A DNA stretch of 58,021 nucleotides from an uncultured Flavihumibacter sp. (GTDB taxonomy: Bacteria > Bacteroidota > Bacteroidia > Chitinophagales > Chitinophagaceae): positions 1-58,021 of the forward strand of contig CAMLRX010000008.1 of NCBI GenBank assembly GCA_946482545.1. Direction: 5' to 3'. Shown in pieces: positions 32,922-43,041 of this stretch. The notes beneath the pieces were generated by a model that saw only the letters and a program-made list of their open reading frames with translations, did not search any database and was not told the origin of the DNA. How positions within the stretch are numbered: the first letter of the stretch is position 1; the number at the start of each line of letters is the position of its first letter. The position numbers and the translations under genes are program-made.

Positions 32922-34556
32922 TTAGGTGTTTTTTATCCCTTTGCGTTTATTCTTCCCCGTGGCTGGCTGAAGGATGTCTTTCACAGGAATGCGCATAAAA
33001 TAAAGGGCGCCTGTTCCTTCGTACAATAAGCCCAGGGTATCGTCATCTATTTTGGTGAGTACCGAATACCCCCAACTGCCCCTGGTGTCCAGGAGCAATT
33101 CGTGTTGGGGTTTCCAGGTTTCACCGAGGTCAAGGCTTGCTTTAATGGTGGTATTGATTCTTGCGCGGTCGGAATTGACATTACTGAAGAACACCACGTC
33201 TTTCATTTTCCCCTCCAGGTTCACTTTTACTTTGATGATACTGGCCTGGCAAACGGGGTCGGGCAAAGCCTGGAAGGAAGTGGGGTGTTCGGTCCAGGTG
33301 CTGCCCATATCGGTGGTGGTGGCAACGCTTCTGAAACGGCCCCTGTTGTCGCGCATGTTCAGCATCAATGTGCCCGGTGTTGTTTCAATCACCTGCGCTT
33401 CGGTGGTATTGCTTTTGGCGCCGGTACCGCTTTTCCAGGACAGCCCATGATCGGTGCTGTAGATGATGGCGGAATGCGGAATGCCTACTGAGGACGGGGT
33501 TGTTGTTTCGTCCCAGTATTGTGAGGGAAATACCAGTGTGCCGTTCTGCATGGCGATGCCGTTGCCGGGTCCGTTAAAGTACAGGTGCCATGAAGGGTGC
33601 TTTACCTGCTTCGTAATGCTTTCCGGTGCGCTCCATGTTTTGCCGTCATCGCTGCTGTGCACCAGCACGAACTGACCGGTGGTGTCGGGTGAAAGGCCCG
33701 GTTTCGAGCCTGCGATGGACCGGTTTCCCTTGCTCCACAACGCAGCTACCCATAACTTTTTTGTAACGGGATCGAATAGAATACAGGGATCTCCGATCCC
33801 GTTGTTTTCATGGGGTGCGCCCATATCCATGATAATTTTCATTGGCTCCCAGGTTTGTCCGCCATCTATACTGCGGCTCATACCCACATCAATATTTCCG
33901 GGAAGGTCGCCACTGTTTTTGTACCGTACATCATACACGGCAATGAGGGTGCCTTTGTCGGTGGTAATGATGCCGGGAATACGGTAAGAATGAACGTTAT
34001 CATCGCCGGCCAGGCGCACCGCTTCCGCCACACGGTGGGTATTGGAGGAGGGAATAAGCGCGGTACCTTTTTGCGCTTCAATCAGCTGCTTTTCGTTATT
34101 ATCCGCCAGGAAATGTACAGCTTCAGCAATAAATGACGCGCCTACCTGAGCGGTTTCTTTCAATGAGGCGGACACCACCAGGTTGGTGATACCGGGCTGA
34201 AAGGTATACTGAAAGGGCAATGCCGTGAGGTGTGCAATTTTTTCGGATGCGGAAAGCTGCGTGGATGATCTGTTAATGGTGGTCTCCGTTCCGGTATGAT
34301 ACAATTCGATCTTTGCGATCGATTGAACAGCCGTCTCATCCAAACGAAGTTGTAATTCCCGGTACGTGATGGTTCTTCCCGCAGGAACATAAATACGGAG
34401 TTGGATCAGCATATTCCGGTCCACTCTTTTAACAGTAGGTATCACGGGTGAAATGGCTGTTACTTTAATTCCCGTTTCCTTTTTTTGCTGCGCATGAGCG
34501 GCAGGAAAAAATCCCAACAGGAACAACCATAAAAAACAAGCGCTTAACTTTTTCAT
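32922..34556 (-). CDS. Exo-alpha-sialidase, GH33
   Basis: About 544 residues from MKKLSACFLWLFLLGFFPAAHAQQ (signal peptide); the open frame before it is not protein-like. An N-terminal beta-sandwich of about 150 residues precedes the six-blade propeller. The YRIPGI motif with the first catalytic Arg is near residue 185. Asp-boxes follow: SIDGGQTW, SSDDGKTW, STDHGLSW, TTDMGSTW and SLDLGETW. The family cleaves terminal sialic acid from glycoproteins and glycolipids. Exported, probably periplasmic or surface-bound. 23 bases separate it from the transporter gene. Confidence 0.93.
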   Translation of the reverse strand: MKKLSACFLWLFLLGFFPAAHAQQKKETGIKVTAISPVIPTVKRVDRNMLIQLRIYVPAGRTITYRELQLRLDETAVQSIAKIELYHTGTETTINRSSTQLSASEKIAHLTALPFQYTFQPGITNLVVSASLKETAQVGASFIAEAVHFLADNNEKQLIEAQKGTALIPSSNTHRVAEAVRLAGDDNVHSYRIPGIITTDKGTLIAVYDVRYKNSGDLPGNIDVGMSRSIDGGQTWEPMKIIMDMGAPHENNGIGDPCILFDPVTKKLWVAALWSKGNRSIAGSKPGLSPDTTGQFVLVHSSDDGKTWSAPESITKQVKHPSWHLYFNGPGNGIAMQNGTLVFPSQYWDETTTPSSVGIPHSAIIYSTDHGLSWKSGTGAKSNTTEAQVIETTPGTLMLNMRDNRGRFRSVATTTDMGSTWTEHPTSFQALPDPVCQASIIKVKVNLEGKMKDVVFFSNVNSDRARINTTIKASLDLGETWKPQHELLLDTRGSWGYSVLTKIDDDTLGLLYEGTGALYFMRIPVKDILQPATGKNKRKGIKNT

Positions 34557-34579
34557 ATCATCAATTTGCGTAGAACAGA

Positions 34580-35800
34580 TCAGGATAGTTCCCTTGATTT
34601 TGGTTTCAGAAAGAAGAGTTGCACCAACAATGCGAGCAGTACGATGCCTGCGAGCAGGGAGAAATCTCTTCCCAGGTTGCCGGCGTCGGTGGATCGTCCC
34701 AGCCAATCGGTTACAAAGGCGCCAGCGAATACGCCGGCCATATTCATTAACCCGTAAGCCGTGGCGCGGTATTTCGCGGGCACGAACTGGCAGAGGATGG
34801 GCATGTTGTTCGCGTCGAACATACCGAAGCCAAAACCAAAACAGAAAGCCGCGCCCACCACGCTGAAGAGGGAATGGCCGAAGCCCACGAACAATAGTGA
34901 TGGAATGGTAAGTCCTAATCCAATGGCGCTGGTGTATATCCTTCCCCGGATATTTTTCTGCACCCAGCGGTCGGATAGAATTCCTCCGAAGATCACGCCA
35001 ATGAAGGAAGATGCGGCGATGGTAATGGTGGAAAGCGGTCCCGCTTCAGCCATTTCAATGCCCAGACTTTCAGAAAACAAGGTAGGCAGCCAGTTTTTTA
35101 CGCCCCAACCTGGTAAGCTCGGCATGGCAAAATAGAACAGGATGATCCAGAAAGAAATATTCGTGAACAACAACATCAGTCCCTTCCCGATCCCTGGTGC
35201 AACCATCCTTTCCGTGTGCGCTGCCGGTAGTTTCTTTTCCTTTAAAAAAAGTACCAGCACCAGGGCGTACACCATGCCGATGATGCCAAAACTATGAAAA
35301 GCCGTTTTCCAGGAGTAGGCCGTGGCAATGGTGGCGCCGAAACCGCCCAGGGCCTGGCCCACGTACAGCCCGGTCATGTGAATGCCTACGGCCAGCGACC
35401 TGGTTTTATCGGTATGATAATCCGCTATCAACGACAATCCCGCAGGAATATACAAGGCTTCACTCACCCCCATAATGGCGCGGAGCCAGTACAGTTGAGA
35501 GAAAGTTTGCGCATATCCCATAGCAAGCGTAACGGCGCTCCACACGAATAAGCTGGTGATGATGAGCCATTTCCTGTTCACCCGGTCGGCTATAATACCC
35601 GCCACCGGACTCATGAATCCGTAAATCCACAGGAAGATAGCCATGAGTCTGCCAAAGTTGGTGGCCGTTTGTAATTCAGCTATATCCAGCATCATGGATG
35701 GTTTCATGGTGCTCAGCATCTGGCGGTCCATGTAATTGAGTAATGCCACCACCCAAAGCAGTCCTACCACTATCCAGGGATATGTTTTCGACCGGTTCAT
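34580..35800 (-). CDS. MFS transporter, likely for sialic acid
   Basis: 406 residues with twelve predicted membrane helices. The N-terminus WVVALLNYMDRQMLSTMKP has the NYxDRQ motif of the anion:cation symporter group, followed by RADRV-like IADRVNRKWLI near 70. The inner-membrane permease sits between the mutarotase and sialidase genes, which points to import of N-acetylneuraminate released in the periplasm, like NanT of Bacteroides. The specificity is inferred from context. Its ATG overlaps the mutarotase stop by four bases. Confidence 0.87.
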   Translation of the reverse strand: MNRSKTYPWIVVGLLWVVALLNYMDRQMLSTMKPSMMLDIAELQTATNFGRLMAIFLWIYGFMSPVAGIIADRVNRKWLIITSLFVWSAVTLAMGYAQTFSQLYWLRAIMGVSEALYIPAGLSLIADYHTDKTRSLAVGIHMTGLYVGQALGGFGATIATAYSWKTAFHSFGIIGMVYALVLVLFLKEKKLPAAHTERMVAPGIGKGLMLLFTNISFWIILFYFAMPSLPGWGVKNWLPTLFSESLGIEMAEAGPLSTITIAASSFIGVIFGGILSDRWVQKNIRGRIYTSAIGLGLTIPSLLFVGFGHSLFSVVGAAFCFGFGFGMFDANNMPILCQFVPAKYRATAYGLMNMAGVFAGAFVTDWLGRSTDAGNLGRDFSLLAGIVLLALLVQLFFLKPKSRELS

Positions 35801-36939
35801 TTGTGCATCAGTTTAGCGGATAGAATGAACGGAGAACGAATACCGGCTTTTATTTCGCCACTTGGAAGGAAAAAATTTGCGTTCCACACCAAAGCCGTTG
35901 TGGTAACAGGTGTTGGGAAAGGGATATGTCCTGCTGTTTCCCATGTATCCGCAATAATATTGTAAGCAAGAACTTCATTGCTGAACCCGGGATGCTCGTT
36001 TTGAAGTGTCGCTTTTTCAGCCGTAAGTCGTGCCTTTTCTTTTTCATCTCTGCTATTGGCGATAGCGTTGATCAGGGTTTCGGTACGGTGGAAGGCGTCT
36101 CCTTTATCGCCGCCAAAAACGAATAGGGTATTGTGGTGCACAACGCCTGTTCCGGCGCTCAAAGCATAGGGTAAAGCCGTTTTTTCTTTCCATTCCATGC
36201 TGTTTATATTGAATACGGATACCGTTTTGTATAATACACTGGTGTTGTTGTGACGCTTCATTCTTCCGCCGATAAGGTAAACACTTGCGTTGTGCTGCAG
36301 CAGTATGGCATGCGATACCGGTTTGGGCAGAACAGGTAATACCTGCCATCCTGCTTCCGTATTGTCGAGGTCCAGCAGCAGGAACTGGTTGCTCACGCCC
36401 GCTGTTGTTTCACCGCCCGCGAGGTAAATTCTGTTTCCAATGGCAGTAGCCGATGCATTTGTTACGGGAACAGGAAGATCGGGTAATGCACTGAAGCTGA
36501 TGTTCCGGCCTTTCTCCGGTAATTCAACCAGGAACGTATGTTTGCTGATGCCGTTTTCATTTTCACCACCAGCATACACGATCCCTTTTCCAGTTGAGCA
36601 ATTGGCGGTATAAGCCACATTCATGGGCAGCGTATCCATATTTTCCAGCACCAGTTTCTCCCCTGTACTTCTATATACATACACCTGATTGTAGTACCGT
36701 TTCTTTCCGCCATTCCAGGGCATTCCTTCCGGGAAATTTGCTCCTCCTGCCACCAGCAATCTGTTTGCATGAATACCTGTTACCGGACCGGCGAACCCTA
36801 TGGAACTTTGCCCGGAACGGTTAGCAGGAAGTTCGGCTGCAATACGCCATTGCAGCGTTTGCTCCCTTACTTTTTGCGCATGTATGGTTGCTGATAAAAA
36901 CATGAGTGGTAGTAAAAGTGATATGGTTGTTCTATTCAT
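35797..36939 (-). CDS. Cyclically permuted mutarotase (NanM-like Kelch protein)
   Basis: 380 residues with a signal peptide (ISLLLPLMFLSATIHAQ). Kelch-type repeats are visible as RLLVAGGANFP, GIVYAGGENENG, RIYLAGGETTAG, SVYLIGGRMKRH and TLFVFGGDKGD. The family speeds the alpha to beta change of N-acetylneuraminate after sialidase releases it. In this Bacteroidota subfamily the blades are circularly permuted relative to E. coli NanM. It acts in the periplasm. Six bases separate it from the lyase gene. Confidence 0.92.
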   Translation of the reverse strand: MNRTTISLLLPLMFLSATIHAQKVREQTLQWRIAAELPANRSGQSSIGFAGPVTGIHANRLLVAGGANFPEGMPWNGGKKRYYNQVYVYRSTGEKLVLENMDTLPMNVAYTANCSTGKGIVYAGGENENGISKHTFLVELPEKGRNISFSALPDLPVPVTNASATAIGNRIYLAGGETTAGVSNQFLLLDLDNTEAGWQVLPVLPKPVSHAILLQHNASVYLIGGRMKRHNNTSVLYKTVSVFNINSMEWKEKTALPYALSAGTGVVHHNTLFVFGGDKGDAFHRTETLINAIANSRDEKEKARLTAEKATLQNEHPGFSNEVLAYNIIADTWETAGHIPFPTPVTTTALVWNANFFLPSGEIKAGIRSPFILSAKLMHK

Positions 36940-36945
36940 GATGGT

Positions 36946-37887
36946 TTATACCTGAACACCAGGTGCATGATGAGATGAAAAATTACGAAAGCCCAGTTTT
37001 TCAGTTTCGGCTTTAAATGCGGCGTAAGCTTCAGCAGACATATTCCGGACCGGCAAACGGAAGGCGCCGCAATCGATGCCGAGTAGTTTCATATAAGCTT
37101 TGCCAGTGGCGATGCCGCCGTATTTTCCCAGCAGCGTGATCATATCGATGGAAGTCTGTTGTAACCTGTTCGCTGTTTTAAGGTCTCCGTTGCGGAACGC
37201 GTCCATCAGTTGGTAGTACAGCGGGGCGGCATAATTGAAGGTGCTTCCAACTGCAGCCTTTGTACCTAACGCGAGCGCGGAAAGCATGTTTTCATCTCTT
37301 CCCCAGAGCATATCATATTTCCCGTTGGCGAAGTTCATGCAGGAAAGAAAATCCATAAAATCTTCATGGGTATATTTAATGCCTGCGAAATTGGGAAGGT
37401 TTTCGTCCACAGCTTTCAACAGATCGATCATCGGAAAGTTCACACCGGTGAGCACCGGGATGTGGTAATAATAGAATGGCAGGTCAGGAACAGCGTTCGC
37501 CACTTCCTTGCAACAAGCGGCCAGCAGTTGTACCGAAGCCGGTTTGAAGTAGAAGGGCGCTGTAAAAGAAACGGCATCCATGCCGGCTTCCCGTGCGTGA
37601 ATGGCGAGTTCGATGCAATCCGCAAGGCAGGTACCGCCCAATAAAGGCATTGCTATAAAATCAGGATCATTTTTGGTGTGGATAGCCCATGCTTCCACCA
37701 CCAGTTTTTTCTCTTTCAATGATAAGGAAACGCCTTCGCCTGTGGACCCGCAAATGAACGCACCTTTCACGCCGTTCGCTTTCAGCATTTCATAGTACAT
37801 GGGAATTAAGGAAAGTTTCAGTGCCCCATCATCGTGCATGGGCGTAAATGGTGCTGCAATCAATCCTTCCAGGTGCTTTCTGTTCAT
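36946..37887 (-). CDS. nanA: N-acetylneuraminate lyase (DapA/NanA family)
   Basis: 313 residues, a cytoplasmic class I aldolase of the dihydrodipicolinate synthase family. The carboxylate-binding GSTGEG is at 47-52, the catalytic Tyr lies in FYYYHIP at 138-144, and the Schiff-base Lys is K171 in AGIKYTHEDFMDF. The YHIP and FAGIKYT sequences and the gene's neighbours match sialic acid lyases rather than DapA. It splits N-acetylneuraminate into ManNAc and pyruvate. A hairpin separates it from susD. Confidence 0.93.
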   Translation of the reverse strand: MNRKHLEGLIAAPFTPMHDDGALKLSLIPMYYEMLKANGVKGAFICGSTGEGVSLSLKEKKLVVEAWAIHTKNDPDFIAMPLLGGTCLADCIELAIHAREAGMDAVSFTAPFYFKPASVQLLAACCKEVANAVPDLPFYYYHIPVLTGVNFPMIDLLKAVDENLPNFAGIKYTHEDFMDFLSCMNFANGKYDMLWGRDENMLSALALGTKAAVGSTFNYAAPLYYQLMDAFRNGDLKTANRLQQTSIDMITLLGKYGGIATGKAYMKLLGIDCGAFRLPVRNMSAEAYAAFKAETEKLGFRNFSSHHAPGVQV

Positions 37888-37928
37888 ACACTTCGTTGTT
37901 AAGTATAAATTTGGGATAATTTTTTAGA

Positions 37929-37952
37929 ACCGGGAGCACGAAAACTCCCGGT
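37929..37952 (-). promoter_or_regulatory. Intra-operon hairpin between susD and nanA
   Basis: ACCGGGAG and CTCCCGGT (8 bp, 8-base loop) sit in the 104-base gap after susD. No T-tract follows on the minus strand, so it is better read as an mRNA 3'-end stabiliser or partial terminator that lowers expression of the enzyme genes relative to susCD. Confidence 0.55.
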
Positions 37953-37991
37953 GTTTACTGCTTACGAGTACCCTTTCCTGTGAAAAATTTA

Positions 37992-39524
37992 TCAGGGCCT
38001 TGGGTAGCCTGTTGTCTGGTCCAGCAAGGGGTCCGCGTTCAACATCGCCTGCGAAAGCGGTAGTAAGAATTTAGCTGCCGTGGTGGGTGAAAAATAATTG
38101 GGGTCCAGCGCCGCGTAAACATAGCTATCCCCTGCCCTCCTCAAAGCCCACCAGCGTTTGCCTTCTGCGATAAACTCCCGCAGGTACTCTTCCAGAATGG
38201 CATTCATATTCTCAGTAATGTTGCCATTGGTGTATGGCGTTGCCGCGCTACCATAAGCTCTTTGCCTGATGGCGTTTATTTCCGCAGAAGGGTCTTCGCC
38301 CAGTTTTGCTTTGGCTTCCGCCAGCAGCAACAGTACATCCGCATAACGGTAAACGGGATAATCGTTGTTGTAAATTTGTGTGGTGCCCGAGGTGGTGCCA
38401 ATGTATTTGGTCAGGAAAATACCCCTGGTGCCAAACGGAGCGGCAGTTGAATACATTACGCGGAAGGTATTGGCAATACGCTGGTCGGCGGCTCCGGAAC
38501 TCAGCCGGTTGATCATGGCCTGGTTCATCCCTACCCTGTTGGCGCCGCCCACATAAGGATAAACGGAAGACACCGTAGGTGTGGCCGCCTGTGCGAACGA
38601 CAAAGTATTCGCCTGGATCGCATTCACCAGGAAACTGCCGAAAACACCAAGTTGTGCCTGTTGCAGTTCATAGTTCACCGCGAAGATCATCTCCTTGTTG
38701 TTCACTTTTTTGGTGGGATCGAAGATGTCGGCGTAATTGGTTTGCAGTCCCAGTGTGGCCCCTTCCAGGTTCTTCACTTCCTGCAAAGCTGTTTTCGCCA
38801 CGTTAAAATCGGCATTGCCGCCGCCGTGGTGCGTACCCGACCATAGGAAAACATCTCCTTTCAGGATCAAAGTTGCCACTCTGCTCCAATACACACGTTT
38901 TCCCGCGGGAAGGGTATTCGCGGTACCGAACAGCCGCAGCGATTCTTCGATATCGGCTTTCACCTGCAACAGGATACTGTCGGCAGAAGTACGGCGTTTA
39001 TAAGTCTCCGCCGCATTGCTGATGCTTTCCACCGGTTCAGTATTCAGGGGAACAGCGCCCCAGGTTCTCAACATGGTATAATACACATAAGCGCGCAGGC
39101 CATATACTTCTGCAAGCGCCTTCGATTTTTCATCCTCCGGCAAAGGCGTTTGCGGATACAATTTGATGACGTTGTTGAAATTATAGATCAGGTTGTAGAA
39201 ACCTGCCCAGTTGGCGAACGGCACGTTGAGGTGACTGATGTTGTGCCGGTACAGGTTCTGGAAACCACCTTCCACGGATTCCGTGAAAAGCCCGTCCACC
39301 CATATATCGGAGCGCATTTCCCCCAACTGGAAGAAGGTTCCGGTGAAGCCCCTGAACTGCCCGTATAAGCCATGATAGAGTGTGCGTGCCGCGTTCGGGT
39401 CTTTGAGCGCCTGCTCTTTGCTTACGGCATCCTGCGGCACCACTTCATCCAGTTGTTTTGTACAGGACGACGCGGAGAGCAGTGTGGTGAAAACGGCGAT
39501 CGTTAATAATGTATGCTGTTTCAT
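37992..39524 (-). CDS. SusD-like surface glycan-binding lipoprotein
   Basis: 510 residues. The lipoprotein signal ends at LLSASSCTKQ. The TPR-like SusD fold shows as QALKDPNAARTLYHGLYGQFRG near 40, AEVYGLRAYVYYTMLRTWGAVPL near 140 and YPVYRYADVLLLLAEAKAKLGE near 395. It ends with LREFIAEGKRWWALRR near 450. It forms the lid of the SusC channel on the outer membrane and catches the glycan. Placed 31 bases after susC. Confidence 0.95.
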   Translation of the reverse strand: MKQHTLLTIAVFTTLLSASSCTKQLDEVVPQDAVSKEQALKDPNAARTLYHGLYGQFRGFTGTFFQLGEMRSDIWVDGLFTESVEGGFQNLYRHNISHLNVPFANWAGFYNLIYNFNNVIKLYPQTPLPEDEKSKALAEVYGLRAYVYYTMLRTWGAVPLNTEPVESISNAAETYKRRTSADSILLQVKADIEESLRLFGTANTLPAGKRVYWSRVATLILKGDVFLWSGTHHGGGNADFNVAKTALQEVKNLEGATLGLQTNYADIFDPTKKVNNKEMIFAVNYELQQAQLGVFGSFLVNAIQANTLSFAQAATPTVSSVYPYVGGANRVGMNQAMINRLSSGAADQRIANTFRVMYSTAAPFGTRGIFLTKYIGTTSGTTQIYNNDYPVYRYADVLLLLAEAKAKLGEDPSAEINAIRQRAYGSAATPYTNGNITENMNAILEEYLREFIAEGKRWWALRRAGDSYVYAALDPNYFSPTTAAKFLLPLSQAMLNADPLLDQTTGYPRP

Positions 39525-39555
39525 CTTTCTTTTGTTTGGAATGATCAGATCTGTG

Positions 39556-42500
39556 TTAGAGGGTTATCCTTGCGCCGATGGTGAGTCGTCTGGGCAAAGG
39601 ATATTTGCCCTGGTCTATTCCACCCACCTCGGGGAAGTTGCCACTGTAGCCACTCATGTAAAAGAGGTTGCTGCCGGTTACGTTCACGCTTACGCCTTTG
39701 ATGGTACCACCCAGCTTTTCAAGAAGAGTATTGGTGAGCGCATAGCTCAATGTAAGTTCGCGCAACATTACATAGTCGCCTTTTTCCCACATATTGGCCG
39801 GGGGATTATTTCCGGAGGCATCGGTGGCGTAGTTGCGTCCCTGGTTGGCCCAGTAATAGCGGGGCAAAGTACCGTTGGTATTAACAGGCGACCATGTGTT
39901 CAGTACTTCGGAAGTGGAATTTTGCGATCCCTGCACCTGGCTGAGTCCGCGCAGTATTTCGTTGTTGAGGATGACGAAACCGAAGGCATAATCAAAGCCC
40001 GCATACAGGCGGATATTTTTAAAAGCGCTGCTGATGTTGAATCCACCGATTTGCTGTGGCGTGGTTCTGCCCACATACGTGAACTGCCTGCTGTCGATGG
40101 TATCGTTCGCATATACCTGGTGCCATTGCGCGTCGCCAAGTTGTTTGATTCTTTTATTGGCGTAAGGAAGGAATGCGTTGTACACGTTCGCATCGGTGGC
40201 CAGTTTGGAAAGATCGGTATAGATGCCGTCCCATTTCGGTGCCCAGACTTCATCTAATCCGATTCTTTGTCCTTCCGACATTCCACCCACGTACAATTGT
40301 TGCCCCGGGTTTTTAGGATCCCATACAAAGAAACCGTTGGACCTGTTCCCCGGAAGACTGTTGAATGGAAGTTTCTTGGCGAAACTTTTCACATGGAAAT
40401 AGTTCGCGCCCAGTTCCAGGCTGAAGCCATCCGCTGTTCGCGGTGCGATCACTCTTGCATTCAGTGCCAGTTCCACACCTTTGTTCTGCAATTGCCCGAG
40501 GTTTGTGGTATAACTGCCGAAGCCTGTTTGGGAGGAAATATTCAGTCCTGCGAGTTTGTCGAATACGTTGCGGATAAAATAATCGGCGGTAAGCGTGATC
40601 CGGTCGTTCAGGAAACCGAGATCGGCGCCGAAGTTCAAACTGTTGGTACGTTCCCACCTGAGGTCGGAATTGATGTAGGAAGCGGCGTAAGTGCCCCCGA
40701 GACCGTTGTAAGTACCCGCATTGTTATATACCTGTGCGGTGGCGTACAGTCCAAGGGAGCTCACGTTCCCGTTCACGCCGTAGCTTACCCGTGGTTTGAT
40801 GGTGCTGATGTAGTCCGACAAAACACTGCCCGCGTAGAAATCTTCGTTGTGCAGGTTCCAACCGGCCGATACACCGGGGAAGGCACCGAAATAATTTGCT
40901 TTGTTGAGCCTGCTGGAGCCATCAATACGAATCACACCTTCCAGGAGGTATTTGTTCCTGAAAATATAGTTCACCCTTCCGATGCCGGAGGTTATTCTTT
41001 CCCATGCGTTAAAATTGGAAGAAGCGCCCGCGGGATTGGTGATGGTTGTTCCCTGCACACCGGGTGGCGTGGATGCCGTGAGCCAGGGAATAAGGTCTGT
41101 TGGCGCCCCCTGCGCAAACCCGGACTGCACATAACTTTTGTAATCATAAAACTCACCGCCGGCCATCGCTGTTAAGGAATGATCGTTGAATTTTTTATTG
41201 AACTGAAGAAAAGCATTGGTGGTGTATTGTTCGATCCGGCTGTTGTTGAAACTCGCTGCCCGGTTGGTATTGAACGCGCCGCCATTGCCCTGTTGAAATG
41301 CTTTGGTAAAGAAATTATTATTCGTGTACTGGTAGTAACCTGAACCGCTGGCCAGCAACTTCAGGAACGGCAGTATCGTATATTCTATGTTGATGCCCCC
41401 CAGGAAACGTTGCTGGTTGGTGCTGTTCACATATATATCTTTCCAGTACAAGGGATTACCTAAAGTAGCATCATTGGGGCCGGGCAACATTACGCCGGAA
41501 GTATCATTCTTATAACGCACCGTGGGCGCCACGCCAATAAAGCGCTGCATCAGTCCGCCGGCAGCACCGCCTTCAGGGTCAGTATAAGGCAGGGCCTGCT
41601 TCACCGCATAAGCCGCGATGTTGGAGGTTACTTTCAGGTTCTTTCCGATATTCAATCCACCATTGAAGTTCATGTTCATTCTTTTCAACATGGAGCCTAC
41701 AATGATGCCGTTGTCTTTCACCGTACCAAGCGATAAAGCATAAGAACCCTGTTCATTCGCGCCGGAGAAGTTCACATTGTGTTCCACGGTATTCACCTGC
41801 TGCAGGATCATGCGTTCCCTTTCCTGAACACTGAGGTCGGTGAACAGGATACTGTCCATCATGGCGGTGTTGAATGGGTTGGGATCTACGAGCAACTTCC
41901 AGCCTGGCGTATTCAGTAAAAGCCTGTTCTGGTTGTTCAGCAATTGCGTGGTATAAAGTCCTTCCGCTGATCTCCACCCGTTACTTAACGCCCATCCCCA
42001 TGCGCCGAGGATCTGGTTGCGGTCTGTATTCATGGCATTCGTATTGTTGTCCAGTGAATCGCCACGAAACCTTGACTGGATACCAAGACGGTTCATGCGG
42101 ATATAATCCGAAGCATTGAGGTATTCCGATGAATTGGGCCTGATATAATTGGCCGTATGGCTGAAAGAATAAACCACCTGCGCTTTTCCCCACTTTCCTT
42201 TTTTAGTGGTGACCAATACCACCCCGTTTGCCGCACGCGCGCCGTAAATGGCGGTAGATGCTGCATCTTTGAGCAGATCGATGCTGGCGATGTCGTTGAT
42301 ATCGAGACCATATAACGAAGGAACAATCACACCATCCACGATAAACAAAGGAGTGCCCCCTCCGCCGAATTCGGTTCCTCCCCGGAATGAAATAGAAGGT
42401 GTGGTTCCAGGCTGGCCGGTACGCTGCTGTACCCGTAAACCCGGTGCATTGCCCTGTAATACGGTAGCCACATTCGTGGTAGGCGTGTGCTCAAACGCTT

Positions 42501-42885
42501 TCTGGTTCACCGTGGAAACGGCGCCGGTTAATTGCCGCCGCGACTGCGTACCATACCCCACCACCACCACTTCATCCATTTTTGAAACGGATGCTTCCAA
42601 AAGAATGGTAGGTGTTGCGTCCGCCACTGCCACTACTTCCTGAGAAAGAAAACCCACAGATGAAAAGACCAGCACATCCAGGGGAGCCGCCTCAATTGTA
42701 AAGCGTCCTTCAGCACTGGTTTGGGTGGCGGCGCTTTTGCCTTTTACCCGCACCGTAACACCCTGCACCGGGGTGTTCCCTTCTTTCGAAAGCACCAGCC
42801 CGGAAATTCTGACCGACTGGGCAAACACCGGTAAAGTGAAAAGCATTATTACCGATGTCCAGACAAATAACTTAAATGATCTCAT
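39556..42885 (-). CDS. SusC-like TonB-dependent glycan transporter
   Basis: 1109 residues. A signal peptide ends at LPVFAQ. A carboxypeptidase-like beta-sandwich domain covers about 25-105, then the SusC signature MDEVVVVGYGTQSRRQLTGAV near 110-130. The plug includes LFIVDGV, DIASIDLLKDAASTAIYGARAANGVVLVTTKKG near 180-230. A 22-strand barrel ends in LTIGARITL. It imports sialylated glycan pieces or sialic acid with TonB energy. First gene of the operon; an operator-like palindrome lies 24-42 bases upstream of its start. Confidence 0.95.
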   Translation of the reverse strand: MRSFKLFVWTSVIMLFTLPVFAQSVRISGLVLSKEGNTPVQGVTVRVKGKSAATQTSAEGRFTIEAAPLDVLVFSSVGFLSQEVVAVADATPTILLEASVSKMDEVVVVGYGTQSRRQLTGAVSTVNQKAFEHTPTTNVATVLQGNAPGLRVQQRTGQPGTTPSISFRGGTEFGGGGTPLFIVDGVIVPSLYGLDINDIASIDLLKDAASTAIYGARAANGVVLVTTKKGKWGKAQVVYSFSHTANYIRPNSSEYLNASDYIRMNRLGIQSRFRGDSLDNNTNAMNTDRNQILGAWGWALSNGWRSAEGLYTTQLLNNQNRLLLNTPGWKLLVDPNPFNTAMMDSILFTDLSVQERERMILQQVNTVEHNVNFSGANEQGSYALSLGTVKDNGIIVGSMLKRMNMNFNGGLNIGKNLKVTSNIAAYAVKQALPYTDPEGGAAGGLMQRFIGVAPTVRYKNDTSGVMLPGPNDATLGNPLYWKDIYVNSTNQQRFLGGINIEYTILPFLKLLASGSGYYQYTNNNFFTKAFQQGNGGAFNTNRAASFNNSRIEQYTTNAFLQFNKKFNDHSLTAMAGGEFYDYKSYVQSGFAQGAPTDLIPWLTASTPPGVQGTTITNPAGASSNFNAWERITSGIGRVNYIFRNKYLLEGVIRIDGSSRLNKANYFGAFPGVSAGWNLHNEDFYAGSVLSDYISTIKPRVSYGVNGNVSSLGLYATAQVYNNAGTYNGLGGTYAASYINSDLRWERTNSLNFGADLGFLNDRITLTADYFIRNVFDKLAGLNISSQTGFGSYTTNLGQLQNKGVELALNARVIAPRTADGFSLELGANYFHVKSFAKKLPFNSLPGNRSNGFFVWDPKNPGQQLYVGGMSEGQRIGLDEVWAPKWDGIYTDLSKLATDANVYNAFLPYANKRIKQLGDAQWHQVYANDTIDSRQFTYVGRTTPQQIGGFNISSAFKNIRLYAGFDYAFGFVILNNEILRGLSQVQGSQNSTSEVLNTWSPVNTNGTLPRYYWANQGRNYATDASGNNPPANMWEKGDYVMLRELTLSYALTNTLLEKLGGTIKGVSVNVTGSNLFYMSGYSGNFPEVGGIDQGKYPLPRRLTIGARITL

Positions 42886-42908
42886 ACAGCTTGATTTGGT
42901 TAGATTTG

Positions 42909-42927
42909 TATTATGTATGACATAATA
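42909..42927. promoter_or_regulatory. Palindromic operator site 1 (FadR-type regulator)
   Basis: TATTATGTATGACATAATA is a perfect 8-bp inverted repeat around ATG. The core GT-N3-AC fits the pattern of FadR-subfamily operators. It lies 24 bases from the susC start codon, where bound protein would block the susC promoter. Confidence 0.75.
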
Positions 42928-43029
42928 AAGTTAACAACAAATCAAGTTTTTCACCAAATAAATTTAGCTGTGTTTAATAACTGCTTTATAATCAATAATT
43001 CCGACAACTTCTAAATGCCCATCATTTTG

Positions 43030-43037
43030 TATTTTTG
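43030..43037 (+). promoter_or_regulatory. -7 promoter box of the FadR-type regulator gene
   Basis: TATTTTTG matches TAnnTTTG and is followed after four bases by operator site 2, which would overlap the transcript start. Confidence 0.5.
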
Positions 43038-43041
43038 CCAT

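Noticed and set aside
40267..41175. 302-codon frame antisense to the SusC gene
   Set aside because: The SusC frame is complete and conserved; the antisense product has no domain or start signal.
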